Source of the DNA: Pedobacter steynii
GTDB taxonomy: Bacteria > Bacteroidota > Bacteroidia > Sphingobacteriales > Sphingobacteriaceae
Direction of reading: 5' to 3'
Length of the DNA: 64,000 nt
Assembly: GCF_900103665.1 (NCBI RefSeq)
Contig: NZ_FNGY01000005.1
Span: 92,325 to 156,324, forward strand
Shown here: positions 41,975 through 50,923 of the stretch, piece after piece
Position numbering within the stretch: position 1 is the first letter of the stretch
How the letters are laid out: the number at the start of each line of letters is the position of its first letter
Translations under genes and position numbers: made by a program
The notes under the pieces: generated by a model
Databases searched by the model: none
Told to the model about the DNA's origin: nothing
What the model saw: only the letters and a program-made list of their open reading frames with translations

Positions 41975-42553
41975 ATGAAATCCCGGGCAACAACATTATT
42001 TGGAATCGCGATACTTTGCTTATTCCAGCTCTGTTTAAGCTCCTGTGGAGATGATGACCTGAAAAAAGCAGCCCCGCTTTCTGCGAAGGATAAGCTCATT
42101 CTGAACAGGGACCGGACCATTGGAGTCGAGATCATCTATAGTGATTCGGCACTGGTAAAAGCAAAAGCTACGGCCCCGATACTGGATAAAATTACACCTA
42201 AAAGTGGTGCGATTTATCAGGAGATGCCTGAGGGGGTAAAAATCAATTTTCTGAATGAAAAACAAGCGGTCAAGGGATCGGTAACTTCCGACTATGCGAT
42301 TCAGCGGGAATCGGAAAAACTGGTGATCTTTAAACGGAATGTCATCGTGGTCAATGAAGGGCTTACCTTCAATACAGAAGAGCTGACCTGGGACCAGAAT
42401 AAACGGATGTTTTTTGCTCCAAGCGGAGTGGTGACGAAACCAGACGGGACCATGGTTAACGCAAATAATTTCAGTGCAACGGAAGATTTCAGCGTTTTTA
42501 AGTTCGAGCAGGGATTTGGAGAGACTTATCTGGACAAAAAATTCGGGGAATAA
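41975..42553 (+). CDS. lptC: LPS export periplasmic protein LptC, lipoprotein form
   Basis: The 192-residue protein has a lipoprotein signal (LFQLCLSSC, Cys24). A beta-jellyroll LptC domain follows (about 50-190; GVEIIYSDSALVKAKATAPILD, GVKINFLNEKQAVKGSVTSDYAI). LptC links the LptB2FG transporter to the periplasmic LptA bridge that carries LPS to the outer membrane. In Bacteroidota this protein is often lipid-anchored rather than having a transmembrane helix, as here. The gene lies next to other envelope genes and has its own leader region after the terminator. The family match is good by pattern, but no experimental data exist for this protein. Confidence 0.85.
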   Translation: MKSRATTLFGIAILCLFQLCLSSCGDDDLKKAAPLSAKDKLILNRDRTIGVEIIYSDSALVKAKATAPILDKITPKSGAIYQEMPEGVKINFLNEKQAVKGSVTSDYAIQRESEKLVIFKRNVIVVNEGLTFNTEELTWDQNKRMFFAPSGVVTKPDGTMVNANNFSATEDFSVFKFEQGFGETYLDKKFGE

Positions 42554-42681
42554 TCCGGGGATTCAAAAGGTCATATTTCCTTAATTTTTAAATACTTAAT
42601 CAAAAACAATTTAATATTTTCTTTTTTTCGCAAAAGTTGTATCTTGCGCCCTCTTAAAAAAGATTTATAAATAAGAATATT

Positions 42682-44778
42682 ATGGGATTAATGACATTTT
42701 TGCGGAATCGCGCAGGGTACATTTTGATCGGTGCCATCGGTTTTGCAATTGTTGCATTTTTGGTTGGTGATGCAATTAACGTAGGTAAGCCTTTCTGGGC
42801 CGAATCTCAAAAGGTTGTCGGATCAATTGATGGTGAAGAAATTAGCATTGATACTTTTGGTCCTAAAGTAGACCAGAGTTTAGCTCAGTTTAAACAGCAA
42901 TATGGTGGCTCAGGAAATGCCCAGATGCAAGCCATGGCTGTAGACAATGTTTGGAACGGTGAAGTGGCCGGAGTTCTTTTAGGTAAAGAATACAGCCGCT
43001 TAGGTTTGAACGTTTCCAGTGATGAATTGTTCGACCTGATGCAGGGTCAGAATCCTAGTCCGCTGATCGTTCAGTATTTTGGTAACCCTCAGACTGGTCA
43101 GTTGAACCGCGCTGATGTGATTACTTCCCTGAAACAAAGGGCAAAAAATCCACAGTTAAACCAACAGTGGGCTTTATTGGAAACTGAAATCACTAAACAG
43201 GCTTTACAACAAAAATATGCCAACCTGGTTCGTAACTCTTTATACGTAACTACGCTGGAAGCAAATGACGAATATCAGAACCGTAACAAACTGGCAAACT
43301 TCAAATATGTAAGCCTTGATTACGCTTCGATTCCTGATGCAAATGTAAAACCAACTGAATCGGATTATTCTGATTATTATAATGCCAACAAAAAACGTTT
43401 TGAGAACCCTGCAGAAACACGTTCATTCGAATATGTAGCTTTCAGCGTTAGCCCAACGGCAGCAGATTCTGCTGCAGTGAAAACTCAGGTAGATAAATTG
43501 GCTGCTGACTTCAGAACTGCACCTAGTGATTCTTTGTTTGCTGCTTTAAACTCTGATGTTAAAGTTCCTTACACGTATATGAGCAAGGGTAAATTAGATC
43601 CGGCTGTTGATTCTGTAGTTTTTAATCTTCCTGCAGGCAGCTATTACGGTCCTAAATTCTCTGGTAACTCTTATAAATTGGTTAAAGTAATCGATACCCG
43701 TTTTTCTCCTGACTCTGTTAAAGCAAGTCATATCCTGATTGACCCTACCAAATTAGGTGGCGTTGATAAGGCTAAAAAACTGGCAGATTCACTAAGAACA
43801 TTGGTTCAGGGTGGTGCGAGCTTCGCAACATTGGCTAAACAATATAGCGTTGACGGATCAAAAGACAAAGGTGGTGACCTTGGTACTTTTAGCCGTGGAC
43901 AAATGGTTCCTGAATTTGAAACTGCTGCTTTCGACGGTAAAGCCGGAGATCTTAAAGTAGTGACTTCACAATTTGGTGTTCACCTGATTAAAATCGAAAA
44001 ACAAGTCGGTTCTTCTAAAGTAGCTAAACTGGCTTACATAGAGAAAAGCCTTGCTGCAAGTAGCAAAACTAAAGATGCTGCTTACAAAAAAGCAAGCAAC
44101 TTCTTAAGCGAGGTTAAAGACAATAACTTTACTGAACTGGCTCAGAAAAATAAATACACTGTAGGTGTTGCTGATAAAGTAACGGGATCACAAGGTTTTG
44201 CTCCTGGATTGGATAACCCACGTCAGCTGATCCGTGATGCTTATGCAGCAGATAAAGGTGATGTGCTGAAGGAAATCTATCAAATGGAGAACTCATTCGT
44301 AGTTGCCCGTGTAACTGGTATTAACCCTAAAGGTCCATTGTCATTGGAAGCAGTGAAAAAAGACATCGAACCAATGGTTCGTAATGCAGTGAAAGCAAAA
44401 CAGCTGACAGAAAAAATTAATGCTGCTTTACAAGGCGCAGGAAATATCGATCAGGTAGCTCAGAAATTAGGAAAACCGGTAGCACCAGTTCAGAACATGG
44501 TATTTGCTAACCCAATTATCCCGGGTGCAGCGCAGGAAAATAAATTGGTAGGAACTGTTTTCGGTTCTCAGCCAGGTAAACTTTCTAAGCCTGTAGATGG
44601 CGAGCGTGGTGTGTATGTATTTACTGTTGATGGATTCGGTAACCCGGCTCCTCTGGCAAATACTTACAAACAAAAAGAATCAATGATGCAGGCAGCTGCT
44701 CAGCGTTCTTTAGGATCGGCATTCCAGGCTTTACAGGATAAAGCCAAGATAAAAGACAATAGGGTGAAATTCTATTAA
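42682..44778 (+). CDS. PpiD-like periplasmic peptidyl-prolyl isomerase
   Basis: The 698-residue protein has an N-terminal inner-membrane anchor (RAGYILIGAIGFAIVAFLVGDAI). A SurA-N-like chaperone domain (about 35-260) follows. A parvulin rotamase domain (about 345-455) shows VKASHILID, FATLAKQYSVDGSKDKGGDLG and FGVHLIKIE. Further C-terminal chaperone segments end the protein. PpiD/SurA-type proteins help fold outer-membrane proteins in the periplasm. The start MGLMTFLRNRAGY is conserved in Bacteroidota homologues. A terminator ends the gene just before DUF2480. Confidence 0.93.
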   Translation: MGLMTFLRNRAGYILIGAIGFAIVAFLVGDAINVGKPFWAESQKVVGSIDGEEISIDTFGPKVDQSLAQFKQQYGGSGNAQMQAMAVDNVWNGEVAGVLLGKEYSRLGLNVSSDELFDLMQGQNPSPLIVQYFGNPQTGQLNRADVITSLKQRAKNPQLNQQWALLETEITKQALQQKYANLVRNSLYVTTLEANDEYQNRNKLANFKYVSLDYASIPDANVKPTESDYSDYYNANKKRFENPAETRSFEYVAFSVSPTAADSAAVKTQVDKLAADFRTAPSDSLFAALNSDVKVPYTYMSKGKLDPAVDSVVFNLPAGSYYGPKFSGNSYKLVKVIDTRFSPDSVKASHILIDPTKLGGVDKAKKLADSLRTLVQGGASFATLAKQYSVDGSKDKGGDLGTFSRGQMVPEFETAAFDGKAGDLKVVTSQFGVHLIKIEKQVGSSKVAKLAYIEKSLAASSKTKDAAYKKASNFLSEVKDNNFTELAQKNKYTVGVADKVTGSQGFAPGLDNPRQLIRDAYAADKGDVLKEIYQMENSFVVARVTGINPKGPLSLEAVKKDIEPMVRNAVKAKQLTEKINAALQGAGNIDQVAQKLGKPVAPVQNMVFANPIIPGAAQENKLVGTVFGSQPGKLSKPVDGERGVYVFTVDGFGNPAPLANTYKQKESMMQAAAQRSLGSAFQALQDKAKIKDNRVKFY

Positions 44779-44800
44779 TCTTATTTTACGTAATTTTGTA

Positions 44801-44830
44801 ACCGGAAGTAGTATTGCTTCCGGTTTTTTT
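44801..44830 (+). terminator. Rho-independent terminator after the PpiD-like gene
   Basis: ACCGGAAG (44801-44808) pairs with CTTCCGGT (44817-44824), followed by a run of T. It lies 22 bases after the stop and just before the DUF2480 start. Confidence 0.85.
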
Positions 44831-44842
44831 ATTTTAATTACC

Positions 44843-45358
44843 ATGGACATTCAGGAGAACTTCGTTAATAAAGTAGCTGCAAGTGGCTTGATCACGTTAA
44901 ATCTGGAAGAATACTATCATACCGGAGAAAGGGTTGTGTATGACATCAAGGATAACCTTTTTCATGGATTGATGCTGCGGGAGAAAGATTTCCGGGAGTT
45001 TATAAAAGCGCACGACTGGGCGGCTTACACCGGTAAAAATATAGCCATCATCTGTAGTGCCGATGCGATTGTACCGACCTGGGCTTACATGCTGCTGGCC
45101 AATAAATTAAAACCTTATGCAAATGAGGTGGTTTTTGGTAGCTTAGAGACGCTGGAATCAGTGCTTTTTGCTAAAGCATTGGCAAAGATCGACCTGAATA
45201 CATTTGCCGGAGAAAGAGTCGTGATCAAAGGATGTGCAGATATTGAAGTACCGGTTTCTGCTTATGTGGAAATAACAGGGCTGTTGACACCGGTCGTAAA
45301 AAGCATTATGTACGGTGAGCCTTGCTCTACCGTCCCGATTTTTAAGCGAAAGGATTAA
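44843..45358 (+). CDS. DUF2480 family protein
   Basis: This 171-residue soluble protein matches the Bacteroidota-restricted DUF2480 family: MDIQENFVNKVAASGLITLNLEEYY at the start, AAYTGKNIAIICSADAIVPTWAYMLLA centrally, and VVIKGCADIEVPVSAYVEIT near the end. It has no signal peptide. The conserved cysteines (CSADAI and GCADI) sit in parallel blocks, which may point to an internal structural repeat. The function is not known. It may share a transcript with DUF3108 and DUF3109 genes, which follow with gaps of 30 and 5 bases. Confidence 0.9.
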   Translation: MDIQENFVNKVAASGLITLNLEEYYHTGERVVYDIKDNLFHGLMLREKDFREFIKAHDWAAYTGKNIAIICSADAIVPTWAYMLLANKLKPYANEVVFGSLETLESVLFAKALAKIDLNTFAGERVVIKGCADIEVPVSAYVEITGLLTPVVKSIMYGEPCSTVPIFKRKD

Positions 45359-45388
45359 GTTTGGATTGTTTTTTGTTTTAACCCTGAT

Positions 45389-46165
45389 ATGAAGAAATCA
45401 TTATTGATCATCACTATTGCATTACTAAGTTTCAGGGGATTGGCCCAGGAGCTTCCTTTTGTTAAAGAACCCGTTTTTCAGGCTGGAGAGGTGCTTAAAT
45501 ATAAATTAAGATATGGCTTCATCACTGCGGCGGAAGGAACATTGAAGGTCATGGATTCTGACCTTAAATTTGATGGAAAACCTACTTTCAGGTTATCCGT
45601 TGATGCGGCGACTTCCGGAACATTTGATATTTTTTATAAAATCAGGGATCATTACGATTCTTATATTGATAAAGTGAATCTTAAGCCTTATTTCTATCAG
45701 GAGAATATCCGCGAAGGAAGTTACCGAAGAGAAGACAAAGCAAGGTTTTCTCAGGGAGAGCAAAAAGTAGTGGCGACAAAAGGCACGTTTAAAACACCAA
45801 ACAGCCAGACTTTTGATTTGGTATCCACTTATTATTTTGCCAGAAGTCTGGACATTTCCAAAATGAATATCGGAGATGAGGTGAAAGTGAATTACTTCCT
45901 TGGAGATGAGATCAATCAGTTGGAAATACAGTTTGTAGGCCGGGAAACGGTAAAAACAAAATTAGGAAAAATCAAATGTCTGAAATTTAGCCCTTCTATT
46001 AAGCCTGGGCGAATTTTTAAGAAAGACAGTAAATTATATCTCTGGATTACTGATGATGGCAACAGGGTGCCTGTAAAGGCCCAGGTGGAAATCTTAGTAG
46101 GTGCAGTGACGATGGAAATTAAATCAGCTGATGGGTTAAAGTATCCTTTGGCAATAGTAAAATAA
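45389..46165 (+). CDS. DUF3108 periplasmic protein
   Basis: The 258-residue protein has a signal peptide (MKKSLLIITIALLSFRGLAQ). A DUF3108 beta-barrel-like domain follows (FQAGEVLKYKLRYGFITAAEGTLKV, DHYDSYIDKVNLKPYFYQENIREGSY, YLWITDDGNRVPVKAQVEILVGAVTMEI). DUF3108 proteins are widespread in Gram-negative bacteria, and their fold suggests lipid or ligand handling in the periplasm; no specific activity is assigned. The DUF3109 gene begins 5 bases after the stop, indicating co-transcription. Confidence 0.9.
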   Translation: MKKSLLIITIALLSFRGLAQELPFVKEPVFQAGEVLKYKLRYGFITAAEGTLKVMDSDLKFDGKPTFRLSVDAATSGTFDIFYKIRDHYDSYIDKVNLKPYFYQENIREGSYRREDKARFSQGEQKVVATKGTFKTPNSQTFDLVSTYYFARSLDISKMNIGDEVKVNYFLGDEINQLEIQFVGRETVKTKLGKIKCLKFSPSIKPGRIFKKDSKLYLWITDDGNRVPVKAQVEILVGAVTMEIKSADGLKYPLAIVK

Positions 46166-46170
46166 AGAAA

Positions 46171-46746
46171 ATGATAGAAGTACAGAATACACTCGTACAT
46201 GAGGACCTGATTAGCGAAAGCTTTGTGTGTAACCTGAACAAGTGTAAAGGCATTTGCTGTGTGGAGGGAGATGCAGGAGCACCATTGGATGTAGCAGAAA
46301 CAGCAATCCTGAGAGATATTTATCCAAAAATCCAGCACCTGCTGGAAGAAAAGGGGATCAAAGCAATCAAAGAGCAGGGGACTTCTGTGGTAGATGCAGA
46401 TGGCGACCTGACTACTCCTTGTGTGGATGGGAATAAGGAATGTGCCTATGTGACCTTTGAAAATGGAATTACAAAATGTGGAATAGAGAAAGGATATGAA
46501 CTTGGATTGGTAGAATGGCAAAAGCCGATCTCCTGCCATTTGTATCCGATCAGAGTAACACAGTATCCGGAGTTTGAAGTTTTAAATTACGACAGATGGC
46601 ATATCTGTCATGATGCCTGTACTTTTGGTAGAGAATTAAAAGTGCCTGTTTATCAGTTCCTGAAAGGGCCACTCATCAGAAAGTATGGCGCAGAATGGTA
46701 TGCAGAGCTGGAAAATAGCGTGTCCTTAAAAAAGGAAGAACAATAG
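46171..46746 (+). CDS. DUF3109 cysteine-rich protein
   Basis: The 191-residue cytoplasmic protein carries many conserved cysteines: CNLNKCKGICC near residue 22, then CVDGNKECAYV and CGIEKGYELG, CHLYPIRV, and WHICHDACTFG. This matches DUF3109, related in pattern to the zinc/iron-chelate YkgJ-like families, so a metal or Fe-S site is likely. The biochemical role is unknown. It is tightly linked to DUF3108 and followed 27 bases later by rfbA. Confidence 0.9.
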   Translation: MIEVQNTLVHEDLISESFVCNLNKCKGICCVEGDAGAPLDVAETAILRDIYPKIQHLLEEKGIKAIKEQGTSVVDADGDLTTPCVDGNKECAYVTFENGITKCGIEKGYELGLVEWQKPISCHLYPIRVTQYPEFEVLNYDRWHICHDACTFGRELKVPVYQFLKGPLIRKYGAEWYAELENSVSLKKEEQ

Positions 46747-46773
46747 ATCGATACAAACCAAACCTTATATAAA

Positions 46774-47634
46774 TTGAAAGGAATAATTTTAGCAGGGGGA
46801 AGCGGTACAAGATTGCACCCATTAACCCTAGTAATGAGCAAGCAAATGATGCCTGTGTACGACAAGCCGATGATTTATTATCCGCTGTCGACCTTAATGC
46901 TGGCAGGAATCAGGGAAATTCTGATCATTTCTACCCCACATGACCTCCCTAATTTTAAGAAACTCTTAGGAGATGGAAAGGCTTTGGGTTGTGAGTTTTC
47001 TTATGCGGAACAGGCGGTTCCGAATGGACTGGCCCAGGCTTTTGTGATTGGTGCTGATTTTATTGGTGACGATAAAGTCGCGCTGGTATTGGGCGATAAT
47101 ATTTTCTATGGTGATGGAATGGCGAGGCTGTTGCAAGCGAGTTCTGATCCGGATGGAGGTGTTGTTTTCGCTTATCGTGTTTCTGATCCTGAACGCTATG
47201 GTGTCGTAGAATTTGATGAAAATAACAAAGCGGTATCTATCGAAGAAAAACCGGTAGCACCTAAGTCAGATTATGCGGTTCCGGGGCTTTATTTTTATGA
47301 TAACAGTGTCGTGGAGATTGCTAAAAACATTAAACCTTCCCCACGTGGAGAGTATGAGATCACAGATGTGAATAAGGTTTACCTGGAGCAAGGGAAATTG
47401 AAAGTTGGGGTGTTGAGCAGGGGAACAGCCTGGTTAGATACCGGAACTTTTGCTTCGTTAATGCAGGCAGGTCAGTTTGTACAGGTAATTGAAGAACGTC
47501 AGGGATTGAAAATCGGATGTATTGAAGAAGTGGCTTACCGGATGGGCTTTATTGATAAAGAACAGCTTAAAGCAGTGGCAACGCCGTTGGTAAAAAGTGG
47601 ATATGGCGCTTATCTGTTGAAGATAGTGAAGTAA
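46774..47634 (+). CDS. rfbA: Glucose-1-phosphate thymidylyltransferase
   Basis: The 286-residue enzyme has the nucleotidyltransferase signature GIILAGGSGTRLHPLT, SKQMMPVYDKPMIYYPL, VLGDNIFYGDG and EKPVAPKSDYAVPGLYFYD. RfbA makes dTDP-glucose from dTTP and glucose-1-phosphate, the first step toward dTDP-L-rhamnose and related sugars for surface polysaccharides. The start is TTG at 46774, because no ATG or GTG precedes the conserved MKGIILAGG. rfbB, rfbC and rfbD are not adjacent, so it is an isolated copy here. Confidence 0.96.
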   Translation: MKGIILAGGSGTRLHPLTLVMSKQMMPVYDKPMIYYPLSTLMLAGIREILIISTPHDLPNFKKLLGDGKALGCEFSYAEQAVPNGLAQAFVIGADFIGDDKVALVLGDNIFYGDGMARLLQASSDPDGGVVFAYRVSDPERYGVVEFDENNKAVSIEEKPVAPKSDYAVPGLYFYDNSVVEIAKNIKPSPRGEYEITDVNKVYLEQGKLKVGVLSRGTAWLDTGTFASLMQAGQFVQVIEERQGLKIGCIEEVAYRMGFIDKEQLKAVATPLVKSGYGAYLLKIVK

Positions 47635-47719
47635 TTATTATTGCTTATTTTTTAATATATTTTATCTTTTTGTATTAAATGCAGTATTTTGTGTTAATGT
47701 AAAAATGTTATATAAATAT

Positions 47720-48664
47720 ATGAAAAAAATTCTTGCTATAGGTATTCTGGTGTTTGTCTCTTTTTATGGTTTTTCCCAGTCTTCTGCTGATCAGAATGGA
47801 TGGCGAACATCAGTTACGAATACTTTATTTGCTAATGGGACAGCGGCGATGCGGTATGAAATTGCTACCGTAGGTTACAACTCCTTCCATTGGCAAAGTG
47901 GAGGATTGATTATGATCGAATTGTTTCATCAAAACTTTGCAACAGGCTATGAAAAATATGTTCTTGAAAACGGATATAGCCAGGGAGCTAATCATGGAAG
48001 CCCAAAGGTGAGATTGGTAGAGCGATACGGTGTACAGCATACGGCTAAGATAGGAATAGGTACACCATATGATCTTAGTACTTCTCATGGAGGGTATGTA
48101 AATAAAGGATTACCGGTTTATCTGGATGTACAGTTTTATTCGGGTTATAAAGTGAAAATCACTTATCTTCAGAATAAAGTAGAGGAGGTTTCTACCCTGG
48201 ATCAGATTAAGGTAAATGTAGCTCCTGCGGGAACTCCGATTGAAGCTTTTGTTGTTCCTGAGCACCTGGATGTGGACCTGAGTTCATCCCGTTTGTTAAC
48301 GGTTGTGGGTGATGGAAATCATTATATTGCAAATGGTAATGTCGGTATTGGGACAACTACTCCGGACTCTAAATTATCAGTTAAAGGGAATATCAGGGCA
48401 AAAGAGATAAAAGTTGAAAATGCAAATTGGCCGGATTACGTATTTAAGAAATCTTATCCATTATCAACGCTTCAGGAAACCGAAAAATATATTGAAGAAC
48501 ATGGGCACCTGCCTGGAATTCCTTCTGCTGAACAAGTGAAAGCTAATGGTGTTAATTTGGGGGAAGTCAATAGCAAACTTTTAGAAAAGATTGAAGAGCT
48601 GACTTTACATTTAATAAGACAACAAAAAGAAATAGACCTTTTGAAGGCGAATCAAAAAAGATAA
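47720..48664 (+). CDS. Secreted tail-fibre-like protein, paralogue of 27820-28635
   Basis: The protein of about 314 residues has a signal peptide (MKKILAIGILVFVSFYGFSQ; an upstream ATG at 47705 would add five residues). The first half (GWRTSVTNTLFANGTAAMRYEIATV) resembles a bespoke receptor-binding or adhesin head. It is followed by GNVGIGTTTPDSKLSVKGNI. The C-terminal block KEIKVENANWPDYVF, GHLPGIPSAEQV and LLEKIEELTLHLI is nearly the same as in the protein at 27820. The shared tail suggests a common trimerisation or secretion function. The heads differ, as expected of modular surface fibres. The target is unknown. Confidence 0.82.
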   Translation: MKKILAIGILVFVSFYGFSQSSADQNGWRTSVTNTLFANGTAAMRYEIATVGYNSFHWQSGGLIMIELFHQNFATGYEKYVLENGYSQGANHGSPKVRLVERYGVQHTAKIGIGTPYDLSTSHGGYVNKGLPVYLDVQFYSGYKVKITYLQNKVEEVSTLDQIKVNVAPAGTPIEAFVVPEHLDVDLSSSRLLTVVGDGNHYIANGNVGIGTTTPDSKLSVKGNIRAKEIKVENANWPDYVFKKSYPLSTLQETEKYIEEHGHLPGIPSAEQVKANGVNLGEVNSKLLEKIEELTLHLIRQQKEIDLLKANQKR

Positions 48665-48673
48665 ACGGTAACA

Positions 48674-48716
48674 AAAAAAGCTCTGGTATTTATTATAATC
48701 GCCAGGGCTTTTTTAT
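48674..48716. terminator. Bidirectional terminator
   Basis: AAAAAAGCTCTGG and CCAGGGCTTTTTT form a stem of 13 bp or more with one G-U wobble. It lies between the plus-strand fibre gene and the minus-strand AraC gene. Confidence 0.8.
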
Positions 48717-48719
48717 TGC

Positions 48720-49541
48720 TTAAATCCTTTTTAGGCTATCTTCCAATAATTCAGTTGGTGCGTAGCCGAATTGCTTTTTAAAAATAAAAGAGAAATGGGA
48801 TAAGTTTTCAAAGCCGACTTCAAAGATGATTTCGGTTGGCTTTTTGTGGTGTTCACTAATCATGTAATGTGCGAGTTCCAAGCGCCTTTGGGTAAGCCAT
48901 TTTTGGGGTGTTGTGTTATAGCTCTTCTTAAAATCCCGCTTAAAGGTGGTGATACTTCTGCCCGTGAGGTATCCAAATTTCTCCATGGTCATATTGAACA
49001 TATAGTTCTTTTCCATAAAGCTGGTCAGGTCAACTTTCCCCGGTTCTTCAAAGTTTCCCAATACACTGTCAATTTCAGGATCAATAGCCCTCAGGATGCT
49101 GATTGCCTCCTTAATTTTTAAAGCGGCTATGTTTTCGGGAAGTTCCTGCATCTCAAAATAAGGTATTAATGAGGTAAGACAACTTTCGAGCAGGGGATGG
49201 CTGTTGAAGCTTCGGATTTTTGGAATGGGGGTAATGCTGGTGGTGATGTCGATATCTGCATAAAAATTACGAAGTGTTTTTGCTGATAATAACATCACTA
49301 CGGTTTTGTGTGGCAAGCCGTCTTTTGGAAAATTGATGACCGTAGCGGGCTGATTCCTTGGGATCAAAAAAATATCTCCTGTTTTAAAATGATGACTTTC
49401 TTCTGCCTGAATTATTTTTGTTTCGCCGGAGATAAACCAGATCAACATATGGTGGTCAAATATAACATCCGACTTGAAAAGCTTGTCCTCATAGGAGGAA
49501 AGCTTAATATCAGGAGTAATGTATTTTGAAGTGTGCTCCAT
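48720..49541 (-). CDS. AraC-family transcriptional regulator
   Basis: The protein of about 273 residues begins MEHTSKYITPDIKLSSYEDKLF; the ATG at 49541 is preferred because the longer form adds a low-complexity stretch. A cupin-like N-terminal domain (about 20-110; HHMLIWFISGETKII, KTGDIFLIPRNQPATV) precedes the double AraC HTH (about 165-270; MTMEKFGYLTGRSITTFKRDFK, PTEIIFEVGFENLSHFSFIFKKQFG). It follows the short-chain dehydrogenase at 49648 on the same strand, so it may control that gene. Its cupin part is not closely similar to the regulator at 21566, so it is less likely to be the fucose activator. Confidence 0.9.
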   Translation of the reverse strand: MEHTSKYITPDIKLSSYEDKLFKSDVIFDHHMLIWFISGETKIIQAEESHHFKTGDIFLIPRNQPATVINFPKDGLPHKTVVMLLSAKTLRNFYADIDITTSITPIPKIRSFNSHPLLESCLTSLIPYFEMQELPENIAALKIKEAISILRAIDPEIDSVLGNFEEPGKVDLTSFMEKNYMFNMTMEKFGYLTGRSITTFKRDFKKSYNTTPQKWLTQRRLELAHYMISEHHKKPTEIIFEVGFENLSHFSFIFKKQFGYAPTELLEDSLKRI

Positions 49542-49647
49542 ATGCGCTGGGTGGTGATTTATTAAATTGAAAATACAACAAAAATTGCCTTTGTTGTATT
49601 CGTTGTCCAAAATTGGATTTCTTTCGGGTAAGCTGATGTGGAAATTG

Positions 49648-50667
49648 TTATTGAGTATGGAAGGTAAGTCCGGTCATTTCTTCACTTAATGTCCACAACC
49701 TTTTAGCACTATCCTCATCCAGCGCATAGGGTTGTACGCCACGTAATGTGGAAGGCTCATTGTATTTGTGTTCAATTGCTCCAGTGTCCAGGGCTGCAAT
49801 GTCCGAGTCTTCGCAGTATACTCCACCAATGGTGTTGAGCAAAGGACTTACAGCACACCAAACTGTCGTAGCTGCACCTTGTGGAATTGTTTTTAATTTA
49901 CTGGCCACTTCCTTTTTAATGATTCCATCGGCATCATAAGTCCCCATCTTCTGGAAGAGTGCTATGGGTTCTTCTCTGCCAAGATCAGTGCCATAAACGG
50001 AACCTGGGTGTAAAGAGTATGCCCGGATGTTGAATTCCTGACCGCGATTGTCCAGTTCAAGGGCAAATAGGTTGCTTGCCGTTTTTGATTGGCCATAGCC
50101 GAGCAGGGTGTCATATTCACGGTGCTCAAAGTTAGGGTCTTCAAAATTGAACGCGGACATTTGATGACCGAAGGAGGAAACGTTGATTACTCTGGCTCCA
50201 TTTGCGTTTTTGAGCGCAGGCCATAGCTTTGCTGCAAGTTGAAACTGTCCGAGATGGTTGGTGGCTAATTGTGATTCTATGCCCCGGCTGTCTCTGCGCA
50301 ATGGCACCCACATAATACCTGCGTTATTGATGAGCAAGTGAAGCGGCCTGCCTGACGCCAGGAACTTTTCTGCAAAGGCATCAATGGAATCCGGATTGAT
50401 CAGGTCCATTCTTTCCAGTTCTACGTTGGGTATTCCCTGGAGGTTTTTCTTTGCTTTTTCCATATCCCTTGCAGGGACAATCACCGTTGCACCCGCCGCT
50501 GCGAGGATTTTGGTTGTTTCCAGGCCGATACCGGCGTTTCCACCGGTTACGATTACAATTTTTCCGGCGAGATTGATCCCTCTGATCACCTCAGCCGCTG
50601 TTGATGTGGCGTCAAATCCTGAACCAATTGGTTGCTGTAAGACGCCTTGATAGTTGTTCTTTTTCAT
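49648..50667 (-). CDS. Short-chain dehydrogenase/reductase (retinol-dehydrogenase-like)
   Basis: The protein of about 339 residues has the NAD(P) loop TGGNAGIGLETTKIL (about 38-45), the NNAG motif (LLINNAGIMW), and the catalytic YxxxK in LGYGQSKTASN. An extended C-terminus (about 270-339; KTIPQGAATTVWCAVSPLL, CEDSDIAAL) is typical of the WW-domain oxidoreductase/retinol dehydrogenase-like group. Members often reduce carbonyls or xenobiotics using NADP(H). The ATG at 50667 gives MKKNNYQGVLQQPIGSGF; a longer form lacks support. It is next to an AraC regulator, a common pairing. The substrate is unknown. Confidence 0.88.
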   Translation of the reverse strand: MKKNNYQGVLQQPIGSGFDATSTAAEVIRGINLAGKIVIVTGGNAGIGLETTKILAAAGATVIVPARDMEKAKKNLQGIPNVELERMDLINPDSIDAFAEKFLASGRPLHLLINNAGIMWVPLRRDSRGIESQLATNHLGQFQLAAKLWPALKNANGARVINVSSFGHQMSAFNFEDPNFEHREYDTLLGYGQSKTASNLFALELDNRGQEFNIRAYSLHPGSVYGTDLGREEPIALFQKMGTYDADGIIKKEVASKLKTIPQGAATTVWCAVSPLLNTIGGVYCEDSDIAALDTGAIEHKYNEPSTLRGVQPYALDEDSAKRLWTLSEEMTGLTFHTQ

Positions 50668-50795
50668 GTCAGTATTATTTTGCTGACACAAAAGTAGATG
50701 GGATTTAAGTATTCAACTTTGTTTTAAAGACCTATTTTGCTTTGTTTTAAGGACCGGTCTTTTTGCATTATTGAGGTAACAATCTTATGCCTGCC

Positions 50796-50856
50796 AAAAT
50801 CACTTAATCATTTGACAAATTCAGAAAACTTTATACCCTTCAATTTCCTTTCTTTG
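50796..50856 (+). promoter_or_regulatory. Fucose-regulon motif, copy C, with -7-like box
   Basis: The 23-base motif is at 50796-50818 (AAAATCACTTAAT then a ten-base end). TTTCTTTG follows at 50849-50856, again after exactly 30 bases. It lies 106 bases before the GH29 start at 50924. Confidence 0.7.
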
Positions 50857-50923
50857 AATTAGCCGCTTTTAATTAAATTGAATACGTCTTAAAAGAACCA
50901 CCTAAATCCAAATAGAATTGACG

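Noticed and set aside
45916..46539. 207-codon minus-strand reading frame opposite DUF3108/DUF3109
   Set aside because: Both plus-strand genes have clear families and signal/cysteine motifs; the opposite frame has no coherent features.
27820..48664. Possible prophage because of tail-fibre-like proteins
   Set aside because: No terminase, capsid, integrase, portal or lysis genes are visible; these fibre-like proteins are common secreted proteins in Bacteroidota.
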